A stretch of DNA of 64,000 bases from Symbiodinium natans (GCA_905221605.1 CAJNDS010001247.1:372001-436000); one strand, 5' to 3'. Numbered from the stretch's first letter, positions 10,901 through 19,253 are shown. A program made the numbers and translations. The notes: generated from the sequence alone by a model not told the origin.

Positions 10901-13900
10901 CAACCGAGCAGAACTCACACATAGCACATTCGCACGTACCCAAAGCAATGGAGCGGACTGCTGTAAGTTCCTCGGCAGCCGAATTACAAACGACAAAGCA
11001 TCCACTTTACCGCTCTCTGAAAAGTCAGCTCGTATCGCCAAAGTCCTGAAACCCCAGTTTACAAGTCCTACACCCCATCCCCACTTGAAGACTGTACTCT
11101 AGCTCTCTTTGACTTGTTAAAGTTCGTTAGCTAGAACCAAGAGTAACCTAGGAATAAGGGTGCCCTTCTTTGGTTGAAGGGGAATATAATGTAAACCCTG
11201 AACAAAAGGGGAATACGGGCCTACGGACAAAAAGGAGCTGCATTGTAAGGAGCCACTTCAGGTAAGCCCGAAATTAGTTGTCCAGTACCTGAGGGAACTA
11301 AAGGTTAACCTTTGGGATTACAAGGGGATTGTATTACCCCAAAAAGGTTAAAGCTTACCTACTCTATTACTAGGAAACCCTGAACAGAAGCACAGTCTCC
11401 TAGTACCCACAGCCCACTGCCCTCCCTAAACCCAAAACCCTAAGCTCCCGAAACCGCTGATAGGGTTTAGAGATAGGGTTTGGGGTTTAGGGTTTAGGAT
11501 TTGGGGTTTAGGGTTTAGGGTTTAGGCTTCAGGGTTTGGGGTTTAGGGTTTGGAGTTCCCTAAACCCCCTGTGACTGGGCTAGCGACGGCAAAGAGCCAA
11601 AGGCCCGACCTTGTTCGCCCGCGAGATCGGAAGAAAAGTGGGAGTTAAGGGTTTACGGTGTTTAAGGATTAGGGTCTCTAGGGTCTCTATAGGGTTTGGG
11701 TCTGATAGTGCTTAGGGATTACATATTTTTTGTTTATATAGGGTTTAGGGCCAGTTTAGGGATCGGTGTGAATGGGGCTTATAGGGTTCAGGGGTTAGGG
11801 TTGTCTCAATACTACCTGCTTCCCACCAAGAAAATGACTAAACAGACAACTAGAATGCCTTAAATGCACTTTTAGTCGGGCCTTTAGATCGGCCACCACA
11901 TAGAGAAAACTGGCACCACGTTGTTCTGAGTCGAGGATTGAAGGGCACCATAAAGGAATACTGACAGGTGAGCTGCCGCAAAATAGTTGTAGTTTGCCGG
12001 GCTCAAGAAATGTGGGATCCGCCGTTCTAAAGTTGGGAAACCCTTACTTCCCCAATGTCCATGGGGTAAGAAGTTCTAAATTTCAGAATAAGACTACCTT
12101 ATAAGAGGCCAAAAGTTGAAAAGTTGGGTTTTGAACAAGTTCTAAATTTCAGAATAAGACTACCTTATAAGAGGCCAAAAGTTGAAAAGATGGGTTTTTG
12201 AACAAGTTCTAAATTTCAGAATAAGACTACCTTATAAGAGGCCAAAAGTTGAAAAGTGGGGTTTTTGGACAAGTTCTAAATTTCAGAATAAGACTACCTT
12301 ATAAGAGGCCAAAAGTTGAAAAGTTGGGTTTTGAACCACGAAGAACCTCTCCGAGTCCCGAGCCCAGCGAAGTCTCCGTGTCCCCGTCAGGGCTCGCCGA
12401 GTAGTAGACCCGCGCGGTATCAATCATGGCGCCTGTGGGATGGCTTATAAGGGTTTAGGGTTTAGGGTTTAGGGTTTAGGGTTTAGGGCTTACGGGGTGG
12501 GGCCCCCTTACTATACTAACTGTAGTTAAGGGACTTATAACCTAACTTAGGGTCCTTATAACCCAATTTAGGGCCCTTATAACTCTACTTATAACTAGGG
12601 GGCCCCTGTAGGGTTCTTGGGGTGATAGGGCTTGGGGAACATCACCGCAAGGCATGATGTCAGTGTCGATGCTTTTGCTGTCTTTGACCCCTTGTTGACT
12701 ATTTGCCCTCTTGGGGCAGCTTCTACCACCGCAATGCTAATCTAGACCTAAGAGTAACCTAGGAATAAGAAGGGTACCCTTTGGGTTTAAAGGGGACAAC
12801 CCCCAAGAAGCCCTGTGTAACTCTACAGACCCGAAACCCTAAACCCTAAACCCTATACCCTAAACCCTAAACCCTAAAACCTAAACCCTACAGGGGTCTG
12901 CCTGGAGGAGCCTGCGCGCACTTTGCCTTGGCAAAGGCCCGCAAGAAGCTCGCCACCTCGGATGGCTTCACCTGCGTGGCAAGGCTCTGGGGTTAGGGTT
13001 TGGGGTTTAGGGTTAGGGCTAGGGTTTAGGGTTTAGGGTTTAGGGTTTGGGGTTTGGGGTTTGGGGTTTGGGGTTTGGGGTTTGGGGTTTGGGGTTTGGG
13101 GTTTGGGGTTTTTGGGGTTTGGGGTTTGGGTTTGGGGTTTGGGGTTTGGGGTTTGGGGTTTGGGGTTTGGGGTTTGGGGTTTGGGGTTTGGGGTTTGGGG
13201 TTTGGGGTTCAGGGCAGTTCAGGGTTTCGGGTTTAGGGCTTAGGGTTTAGGGTGTAAGGATTTAGGGTTTAGGGTTTAAGGAATTCCCGTTTGGAGGACC
13301 TTTAGAATCTAGAACAATCCCATTTAAGGTTTCTTCCGGTTGGGTTTGAAGGACACATTGCGATTCGTTTTGGGCCTTTTGCTAAACAAGCTTGGACACA
13401 GGTGTCTTCACACTCTGTGTTTTCACCAATGGCCCTGTTTGGATGTGGGGCGTATAGGGTTTTAAGGGATGTTTATTAAGTTTTAGGTCAGGAATTGAGG
13501 CACTTTGGTGCTCAGGGGGCGACGCCTGAAGTACTGATATCTAAAACTCTCTGTGCACAGACTCGAACCCAGCTGACACTGCGATCAGAAGACACCGAAA
13601 AACAGGCCCGAAAGTCACAAAAGGGATCAGATGCAGATGCAGGATAGAGCTTACGGTGAGGATTCTGTCGTGCCTTTGGGTGGGGGGGTGGGGGCCGGCA
13701 TAACCCCTAAGGGTCCATGTACCTATAGTATATACTTGGGCCCAAAGCTACTTTCTGGGAACCCCTGTAAGGCCCAAACATATACTTATACCCAAAGAGC
13801 CCAATACCTCCTTAATTGAGGAATACTCCTTAATCATATTCAGGACCCCTATATGATTTATCCCTATCTGATTTAAGGAGTATTCCTTAATTAAGGGCTC

Positions 13901-16900
13901 TTGGGCTCTTGGGGCATAGGCACATGGGGCCCTTATAAATAAATTTATAGGGAGCTATAGAACTGAGGGCATGCTGCTCCGATTTTCTGCGGACTCTGGC
14001 GCGAAACAATGTCACTGCTATTTGGTGAAGAAACCCCCCCCCCCCCAAAAAAAAAAAACTAAGAGATAACAATCCCTCTCTTAGCCTTTTAGGAAAAGAA
14101 CCCCCAAAGAACTAAAAGATAACAATCCCTCTATTGACCTTTTAGGAAGAATCTGTTCTATTTTGGGGGGTACTTAACCACATCGTTGATCAGAGGTCAT
14201 GAGAAGAGGACGGAAGACATCCTGCCCATCACCGGACCGAGTGGTTGCAGTTCCACCCAGCCGGTGCCATTGGATGAGCCTCCGCCCGGCCAACGAGCGG
14301 AGGCGCGAGCCAAGCCTTCGTACTTGAACTGCTTGGACCCAAGGCCCACCTCCTGTTCCTTGGTAGCCCAGTAGCCAGATGATGACAATGATGCCCCCTT
14401 TTTTTTGTGGTTCTTGACTTTATACGAACCTTGAACCAAACAAAAAATAACTCATGGCAAGGATGCCCCCTTTTTTTGTAGTTCGTGACTTTATATAAGG
14501 GAACCTTGAACCCTAAACCCTAAACCCTCATTCCTAAACCCTAAAACAAAAAGGGGGAAATGGCACCACCGCACTACCAAGGTTCAGGCCACAGCACCTC
14601 GAGCGACACCTGCGCGTCCGGGTTCTTCATGGTCACGTCGTAGGACAGGTAGTAGCCTAGGAACAAAAGGGTTTAGGGTCTAGGGTTCAGGGTTCAGGGT
14701 TTAGGGTGACCCGGGAGTAACCTAGGAACATGAAACGGTACCCTTGTCGGCTGTAAGGGGATGATAAGGGAACCCCAACCCTAAAAAAAGGAAATATGGG
14801 CCTACTCCAGGGTCCCAGTAGCCCTAAACCCTAAACCCTAAACCCTAAACCCCAAACCCTAAACCCTAAACCCCAAAAAAGCCCTAGTAGCGGTCTTGGC
14901 TTGCCGGACTTGTCCAGGGCTGTCCCTTCGGAGAAATCTTGAGGTTATCGAGCGTCCACGTCGTGCGGCGGTCGCCGCTCCCCTGGAAGAGGCTTGCCTG
15001 CTTTTGGAAGACACCCTAAACCCGAAACCCGAAACCCGAAACCCTAAACCCTAAACCCTAAACCCTAAACCCCAAACCCTAAACCCTATACCCAGTCGGG
15101 CCTTGCCTCTTGGAAGACACCGTCGGCCGTGCGCACCGCCGTGATCATCATGGCGGAGCGGACGTCGGGAAACTGGAGCGCGAAGAACTGCCAGCTCACG
15201 TTCTTGAGGAGCGCCTTGCCCTTGCTGTCCTTAGGATGGCCCTAAACAAGCCCTCTGGAAAACATTCCTTAGCGTTTAGGGTTTAGGGTTTAGGGATATT
15301 CCTGAATATGATCCTCTCAAACCCAACAAGGGAAGAAACGAAAACGTCCCAAAGGGCCTACCGAGCGTCGTAGGTCTGGACTACGTAGTCGGACCAAAGC
15401 ATGCCAGAGTTGCCGGAATCGACGACCTTGCCCGCCTGTCGAATCTCAAAGCTCTCCTCGGCTGACTTCTGAACCCCTCCGATAAAGGTTTAGGGTTTAG
15501 GGTTTAGGGTTTATAGGGTTTAGGGTCTAACTTCTGGGCTCCTTAGTGTAGCTTCCACCAAAAACCCAAGAAGGTGATAAAAAGTACTATAGGGCCAGCC
15601 AGAAGAAAGCCAAGTCTCCACCTGAAGGAGCGGCATCGAAAAGTAGTAAGAACCCTGGCAATCCAGGGTGGCGTTGGGAGTCCCGGCCAAGTACCTTGGG
15701 CACGAAATGAAGCCTAAAATTGGGGGGGGGGGGGGGGGGGCAGTATATACCCTACACTAAACCCTAAACCCTAAACCCTAAACCCTAAACCCTGAACCCT
15801 AAACCCTAAACCCTTTTAAAGGTTCATGGGGTCTCGGCCAAGTACCGGTCGACTGCCCCGCCGAACTTTGCGTTCGCAACGTCCCTCTGCTCTTGGGAGA
15901 GCCAGTTGGGAAGGAAGCTGTCCTAGGATGGCCCTTAAAAACCCTCTGAAATTATTCCTTAGGGTTTGCGGTTTAGGGTTTAGGGTTTAGGGATATTCCT
16001 GAATAGGATCCTCTGAAACCGAATCAGGGAATATGTAACATATCCCAGGGCCCTACCAAGTATCAGGCCCGAAGCCCTGGCGCACAAGGCCCATGATGTC
16101 CTTAAAGCGGACCAGGACGTCGAAACTCTTGGCCCTGGAGTGGAGCTTGAGGTCGTACACGGTACCTGCTTCTCCGGGCACTGCGCTCTCTCCTGCGGAG
16201 ACAGAGAGTTCGAAGCCCAGAAACGAAGAGGAGTGGGCAGTCCAGTTCTTCTTCCCATCACCTCCTTCCACCGTCGCGCTGACGGACAGGGCTGCGTCGA
16301 GGTCGTAGGTTTGGATCGTTTGGGTGTTGAAGCCTCCCCCGATTTCGTAGACTGGCACGAGGGAGAGGAAGGGCGGGACCTTTTGGATGAGGAAGGTGAG
16401 TGCATAGGTGTCCTTGGCACCCACGAGGCCGCCGAAGAAGCAGTAGGCGTTGACGCCGTGCTGGCGGTGGAGGCTTCTGAAAAACTCGAGCGTGTCGAAC
16501 GTCGCGGTCGGGCTGTACTTGCAGCACTGCGTCGCTGCTGCGCCGCAGCACGGAGTGAAGGCCAGCATGGCGAGCATGGCGCAGCAGCCGCGAAGGGTAA
16601 GCATCCTTGTTTTTTTCTTGGTAGCCCTGTAATCCATATTTACAATAAGGGCACCCTTTTCAAGGGAGCCCAGAACCAGACAAGAGGACCGGGCTACCAA
16701 GGCGACTTTCTGCACGACATATGCTACCTCGGACCCTTTGCTCCCGTCACAGGGGTTGCGCTTCTGTATCGGAGTGGTTCGTGTTTAGGACCTAGGCCCT
16801 AGAAGCCCTAGACAACAAACTGTAAACCCTAAACCCTACACCCTAAACCCTAGAGCCCTAAGCCCTACCGGGAATGCAGGGGGGTCCTTCAGGGACCGAC

Positions 16901-17765
16901 ATGTGTTGTTTCCCCTGTCGGGAGCCGATGGCTGCTAAGTACTTCATGGCTCGCGTCAGAGTTGAGGGTTTAGGGTTTAGGGTTTGGGGTTTAGGGTTTG
17001 GGGTTTAGGGTTTAGGGTTTACGGTTTAGGGTTGAGGGCTTCATGGCTCAGGACCTAGGGGTCTGGGGGAGGTCGAAATCCGAGCCCCCTGAGCTCACAG
17101 CACATCTGCTCCCACCTATAGCATTTGCCGTTCATGGTACTTCGTAACCCAATTATAACTGTACTTATAACCCAATTATGACCCTATTGGGGTACTTAAG
17201 GGGCTTATATGTGGGGTATAACTATGCTTCGAATGGGTTACTAAGTACCCTGAACCTCCAAGCACAATTGCTAGCTGCAATGCCGCTCAAGATCACTTCG
17301 AAATAGCCGCAACTGTTACACCACAAACCCCCCCCCTATTTTCCACTGGGTAACCCTGCACCTTGAAAGAAAAATAAGAAATATACCTCAAACGATAGGT
17401 GCACTTCACCTTAGGCTGCTTCCCCTGCAGTCAGATCCTATCTGCTCTCCCCTCCCCCAGGGTTGCCCCCCCCCCCCCCCAACTGTAACCCTAAAACCGC
17501 TACGTACACCTTAAACCTGACCTCCACAAGCACAAGCCTTACTAAGGAGGGAACCGTTGTAGGGGGGGGGCACAACCCTTCTAACTGCCCAAACCCTCAT
17601 CCCACTGATGGTTTTAGGCTCTAAACCCGAAACCCGAAACCCGAAACCCGAAACCCGAAACCCTAAACCCTAAACCTAAACCCTAAACCCTAAACCCCCC
17701 GTCTCTGAGGCCTGTCCCTCCGATCCGAAGGTCATGGTGCCCAGCACCGGCCACACGCGGGCCAT
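3002..17765 (-). CDS. aldo/keto reductase, split into at least 11 small exons
   Basis: NADPH-dependent aldo/keto reductase, closest in motif to the AKR7/aflatoxin-aldehyde-reductase type. Exons, in order of transcription: 17712-17765, 12920-12971, about 12339-12432, about 9989-10064, 9363-9418, 8077-8095, 7039-7095, 6002-6053, 4767-4807, 3301-3380, 3002-3059. Residue segments in order include VLGTMTFG (start), KPSEVASFLRAF, MIDTARVYY, GYHLASKA, LSLKKLGVDCLD, FYLHSPD, ESLEAVAELHRAGKFKE, FGLSNYPAWAVVDIWY, CKERGMVLPTAYQ, GLYNVLSRDMEREIVP and YNPLAGGLLTGRY. All four catalytic residues are visible: Asp in MIDTA, Tyr in RVYY, Lys in LASK and His in YLHSP. Reading phases agree at nearly every junction. 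The boundary between exons 3 and 4 is uncertain by a few bases. The C-terminal third is not firmly located. Intron 1 holds a whole second gene (14,197-16,604). The protein has no obvious targeting peptide. Confidence 0.85.
4055..4136. mobile_element. small inverted-repeat element, family D (copy 1)
   Basis: Begins near GATGCTGAGTTCATAAGC and ends near GTGCCCACTCAGCTAG, with an inner GTACACTTTCAGTTCTA and AAAGTGTAAAGTGT. A closely similar copy is at 24953-25050. There is no coding capacity, so it is MITE-like. A further piece of the left end (GATGCTGAGTTCATAAGAGG) lies about 90 bp upstream, at 3966. Confidence 0.6.
4205..4297. repeat. poly-G tract with GGGA interruptions
   Basis: About 90 bp made almost wholly of G on the plus strand with a few GGGA or C breaks. 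On the minus strand it reads as poly-proline in an open frame, which is a composition effect and not a gene. Such tracts are likely to fold into G-quadruplexes, and their length may be unreliable in an assembly. Confidence 0.85.
7574..7688. mobile_element. family A element (introner-like), copy at 7.6 kb
   Basis: Reads GTGACTCAGGAGGAACCTAG at the left and GGAAATAAGGGTCC near the right, the family A pattern. It lies within the reductase intron that spans 7096-8076. Confidence 0.6.
8678..8786. mobile_element. family A element (introner-like), best-preserved copy
   Basis: The left end GACCCAGGAGGAACCTAGG and the right end GGGCCTACTCCGGGTCC form a short imperfect terminal inverted repeat (GACCC-GGAG-A). 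The core has AATAAGGGTACCC, a T-rich stretch, GATTATAAGGAAACC, CCCCAAAAAA. It has no coding capacity. Related copies are near 7574, 11137, 12746 (partial), 14706, 17829, 27285, 32816, 40951 and 57407. Confidence 0.7.
11137..11226. mobile_element. family A element, copy at 11.1 kb
   Basis: AAGAGTAACCTAGGAATAAG at the left and GGGAATACGGGCCTACGG at the right, with the usual GTGCCCTTCTTTGGTT inner motif. It is shortened at the right end, where the GGGTCC terminus is missing. Confidence 0.6.
12071..12336 (+). repeat. tandem repeat, four copies of 66-67 bp
   Basis: Units start at 12071, 12137, 12204 and 12271, each beginning AAGTTCTAAATTTCAGAATA and ending near TTGAAAAGTTGGG. The copies are nearly identical, so the expansion is recent. 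The array is AT-rich and not telomere-like, and it lies between reductase exon 3 and the rest of intron 3. No open frame runs through it. Confidence 0.9.
12492..12610. mobile_element. palindromic MITE, family B (copy 1)
   Basis: Starts ACGGGGTGGGGCCCCCTTAC and ends ACTAGGGGGCCCCTGTA. The interior is made of repeated CTTATAACC/GGTCCTTATAACCC motifs. The right terminus has lost a few bases compared with the copies at 19132, 48310, 52351 and 59646. Confidence 0.75.
13023..13208 (+). repeat. TTTGGGG variant array
   Basis: About 24 copies of the 7-mer GGGTTTG, with single-base slips near 13109 and 13128, follow directly on a TTTAGGG run. The unit differs from the telomere-like unit by one base (A to G), so a variant repeat has been amplified locally. 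Open frames reading GFGVWGL in all three frames are by-products of the repeat. Confidence 0.9.
13806..13898. mobile_element. palindromic element around 13.85 kb
   Basis: The arms AATTGAGGAATACTCCTTAA and TTAAGGAGTATTCCTTAATT face each other across about 45 bp of ATATGATTTATCC-type sequence. A related half-site (GGAATATTCCTTAATTAAGG) lies at about 5951. No coding capacity. Confidence 0.6.
14197..16604 (-). CDS. secreted CrtC/AttH-type lipocalin-like protein, complete, 8 exons
   Basis: Exons: 16065-16604, 15846-15922, 15622-15694, 15370-15468, 15121-15229, 14892-15014, 14586-14656 and 14197-14358. They total 1254 nt, and every phase closes to give 417 residues and a stop. The ATG at 16602-16604 was chosen because it opens a signal peptide (MLTLRGCCAMLAMLAF, then small residues and Cys). 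Early segment AYCFFGGLVGAKDTYALTF fits the 'WW-Y--G-L------YG-QLTFF' strand of the CrtC/AttH family. GSYYFSMPLL, GNSGMLWSDYVVQTY, VSWQFFALQFPDVRSAMMI and, near the end, YEGLARAS...NGTGWVEL follow the order of the two lipocalin halves. The usual D-H-E-W is replaced (WSDYVVQ), so hydratase-type activity is doubtful and ligand binding seems likelier. The gene lies wholly inside intron 1 of the reductase gene, on the same strand. Confidence 0.85.
14706..14815. mobile_element. family A element inside intron 6 of the lipocalin-like gene
   Basis: GTGACCCGGGAGTAACCTAG at the left and GGGCCTACTCCAGGGTCC at the right. It makes up nearly half of the 235-nt intron 14657-14891, the rest being telomere-like repeat. 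Confidence 0.75.
15230..15369 (-). mobile_element. introner-like element forming intron 4 of the lipocalin-like gene
   Basis: This 140-nt intron and the 142-nt intron at 15923-16064 are alignable from end to end. Shared blocks on the plus strand are TAGGATGGCCCT, CATTCCTTAG or TATTCCTTAG, a TTTAGGG triplet, GGGATATTCCTGAATA, GATCCTCT and GGGCCCTACC or GGGCCTACC. A relative lies at about 24116-24233. Confidence 0.75.
15923..16064 (-). mobile_element. introner-like element forming intron 1 of the lipocalin-like gene
   Basis: This is the second copy of the element at 15230-15369, in the same orientation and occupying the same splice position relative to the duplicated GA/GAC. It is bounded by a GATACTTGG donor and a CCTAG|GACAGC acceptor. 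Confidence 0.75.
17129..17259. mobile_element. palindromic MITE, family C (copy 1)
   Basis: GTTCATGGTACTTCGTAACC at the left and GGGTTACTAAGTACCCTGAAC at the right form a terminal inverted repeat. The interior has GTACTTATAACCCAATTA-type motifs. Two closer relatives lie at about 62696 and 63078. Confidence 0.65.
17460..17711. repeat. C-run and CCCGAAA/CCCTAAA array downstream of reductase exon 1
   Basis: A run of about 15 C at 17466-17480 is followed by unique sequence. A CCCGAAA-variant array at 17625-17660 passes into CCCTAAA up to the exon at 17712. I see nothing coding here. Confidence 0.7.
17712..17765 (-). CDS. reductase exon 1 (start codon and first strand)
   Basis: ATG at 17763-17765 opens 18 codons, MARVWPVLGTMTFGSEGQ, which is the first beta strand of the AKR barrel. 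The exon ends CAG before GCCTC (a GC donor) and joins in frame to GTG AAG at 12971, giving EGQ-VKPSEV. That junction fits the family well. I prefer this ATG because the sequence upstream becomes telomere-like repeat within a few bases. No spliced-leader remnant was seen here. Confidence 0.7.
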
Positions 17766-17828
17766 GGCTGTTTAGGGTTTAGGGTTTAGGGTTTTAGGGG
17801 TTTGGGGTTTAGGGTTTAAGAGCTTCCT

Positions 17829-17918
17829 AGACCTAAAGAGGAACCTAGCAATTACAAGGGTGCCCTTCTTGGTTTAGAAGGTCTTATCAGGGAACCTAAC
17901 CCCAAAAGAAGGGAAGAC
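17829..17918. mobile_element. family A element, diverged copy at 17.8 kb
   Basis: GACCTAAAGAGGAACCTAGC at the left, inner GGGTGCCCTTCTTGGTTT, GGGAACCTAACCCC and GAAGGGAAGACGGG at the right. The right terminus is degraded. Confidence 0.55.
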
Positions 17919-18016
17919 GGGTCAAGGCCCGTGTGGTCAAGAAGTGTGTGTGAGAGAATTGAAACGAGATCATCTGAGAGTGCGCGTCTTTGTGTACGTG
18001 TCCTTGTGTGTTTTGT

Positions 18017-18110
18017 GTATACTAGCTATAGTTAAGGGACTTATAAGTTACGATCCTTATAACCCAATTTAGGGTCCCTACAACTCTACTCATAACTAGG
18101 GGGGCCCCTC
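18017..18110. mobile_element. degraded family B MITE
   Basis: Contains TATACTAGCTATAGTTAAGG, CTTATAACCCAATTTAGGG and CATAACTAGGGGGGCCCC in family B order, but the outer ACAGGGTGG terminus is missing on the left. Confidence 0.6.
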
Positions 18111-18217
18111 CTCGTAGAGACTGCAGATTTGAGTGACGTGGAAGAGGGATTTCTAAAGGGTTCGGCGTTCAGGGCGCCAGCTTTTGCCTCAGCAGCTTCA
18201 ATCGGCCACGGCTTTGG

Positions 18218-18350
18218 TTTAGGGTTTAGGGTTTAGGGTTTAGGGTTTAGGGTTTAGGGTTTAGGGTTTAGGGTTTAGGGTTTAGGGTTTAGGGTTTAGG
18301 GTTTAGGGTTTAGGGTTTAGGGTTTAGGGTTTAGGGTTTAGGGTTTAGGG
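18218..18350 (+). repeat. perfect TTTAGGG array
   Basis: About 19 uninterrupted copies of TTTAGGG. The array ends exactly at the TCCGCCGACC terminus of the element at 18351. Confidence 0.9.
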
Positions 18351-18559
18351 TCCGCCGACCCTGGCGGCGTGTTGGATGGGAAAAGGAGGTGAAAACCTCC
18401 CTCTTTCCCTCCTGACCCGCCCAAAACGGGGGGTGGGGGGGGTCGGTGGTGCACAATTTTTTCGTGGAGGACCGCGCCACCCGCACAGCGTAAACAGGGG
18501 GTTCAGCACAGGGGGGTAGGGGCGCCCTCAGCAAAATCAGCGTTTTCGGACCCCCCACC

Positions 18560-18615
<56 letters not shown>

Positions 18616-18661
18616 ACCCCCCCTATGCGGGGTCGGCGGCTTGAGCCGGAGGCTCTTAAAT
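18351..18661. mobile_element. family J element with TCCGCCGACC/GGTCGGCGG ends
   Basis: Left end TCCGCCGACCCTGGCGGCG and right end GGGGTCGGCGGCTTGAGCC, with the inner foldback GGAGGTGAAAACCTCC. It contains a poly-C run (18549-18636). The same ends and the GAGGTGAAAACCTCCCTCTT core recur at 54321-54593, and the left part alone recurs at 58991-59056. No protein is evident. It is flanked on both sides by telomere-like repeat. Confidence 0.7.
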
Positions 18662-18820
18662 TTAGGGTTTAGGGTTTAGGGTTTAGGGTTTAGGGTCTAG
18701 GGCTTAGGGCTTAAGGCTTAGGGTTTAGGGGTTAGGGTTTAGGGTTTAGGGTTTAGGGTTTAGGGTTTAGGGTTTAGGGTTTAGGGTTTAGGGTTTAGGG
18801 TTTAGGGTTTAGGGTTTAGG
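18661..18820 (+). repeat. TTTAGGG array
   Basis: A near-perfect array with a few variant units (TCTAGGG, CTTAGGG, CTTAAGG) at 18690-18735. Confidence 0.85.
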
Positions 18821-18904
18821 GTGTTCAAGCCCACTGCGCGTGCAGGAAATGCGTGTTTAGGGTTTAGGGTGTTCAAGCCCACTGCGCGTGCAGGAAATGC
18901 GTGT
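18820..18904. repeat. direct duplication of 37 bp around a telomere-like insert
   Basis: The block GTTCAAGCCCACTGCGCGTG-CAGGAAATGCGTGT occurs twice (from about 18823 and 18871), separated only by TTTAGGG units. On the minus strand the block reads YTHFLHAQWA in one frame, so it may be an exon edge copied when repeat was inserted. Confidence 0.75.
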
Positions 18905-19131
18905 ACTTGGCGTTTTCGGGATATGGCTGCACCTTAAAACCCCAAACTTAGACCTCGAAACCTCAAGCACCCTTGTGACTCTGCACTGCACATTTCTCCC
19001 CCAATTCCTAAACCCTAAATCCTAAACCCGAAACCCTAAACCCTAAACCCGAAACCAAACCCATACATGCCAAACCCTAAGCCCTGCAGCCCCGCAGTGA
19101 GCTCGACACCTGGTTTGAGAGAGTAGTTACT

Positions 19132-19253
19132 ACAGGGTGGGGCCCCCTTACTATACTAACTGTAGTTAAGGGACTTATAACCTAACTTAGGGTCCTTATA
19201 ACCCAATTTAGGGCCCTTATAACTCTACTTATAACTAGGGGGCCCCGCCCTGT
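19132..19253. mobile_element. palindromic MITE, family B (copy 2)
   Basis: Ends ACAGGGTGGGGCCCCCTTAC and GGGGGCCCCGCCCTGTA, flanked by TA on both sides (TA target duplication). The interior is identical to the 12492 copy over long stretches, so the family was recently active. Confidence 0.8.

Larger units (their letters stand above)
3060..12919. repeat. intron sequence of the reductase gene: telomere-like arrays and small elements
   Basis: Between the small exons lie long telomere-like stretches. The cleanest are (TTTAGGG)n at about 5846-5943, 6058-6113, 7138-7190 and 7482-7575. There are poly-G/C runs at 4205-4297 and 6450-6466, an AT repeat at 3663-3690, and an AT-rich stretch at 10320-10420. 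Family A elements lie near 7574, 8678 and 11137, a family D element near 4055 and a family B element at 12492. The unique stretch 10,480-11,110 has weak open frames on both strands, none recognised. Confidence 0.75.

Noticed and set aside
13047-13250. Overlapping open frames reading GFGVWGL in three phases
   Set aside because: Product of the TTTGGGG array: seven-base units give stop-free reading in several frames.
16140-16802. Plus-strand frame of 220 codons
   Set aside because: It is the shadow of lipocalin-like exon 1 on the minus strand, which has a signal peptide, family motifs and in-phase splice junctions.
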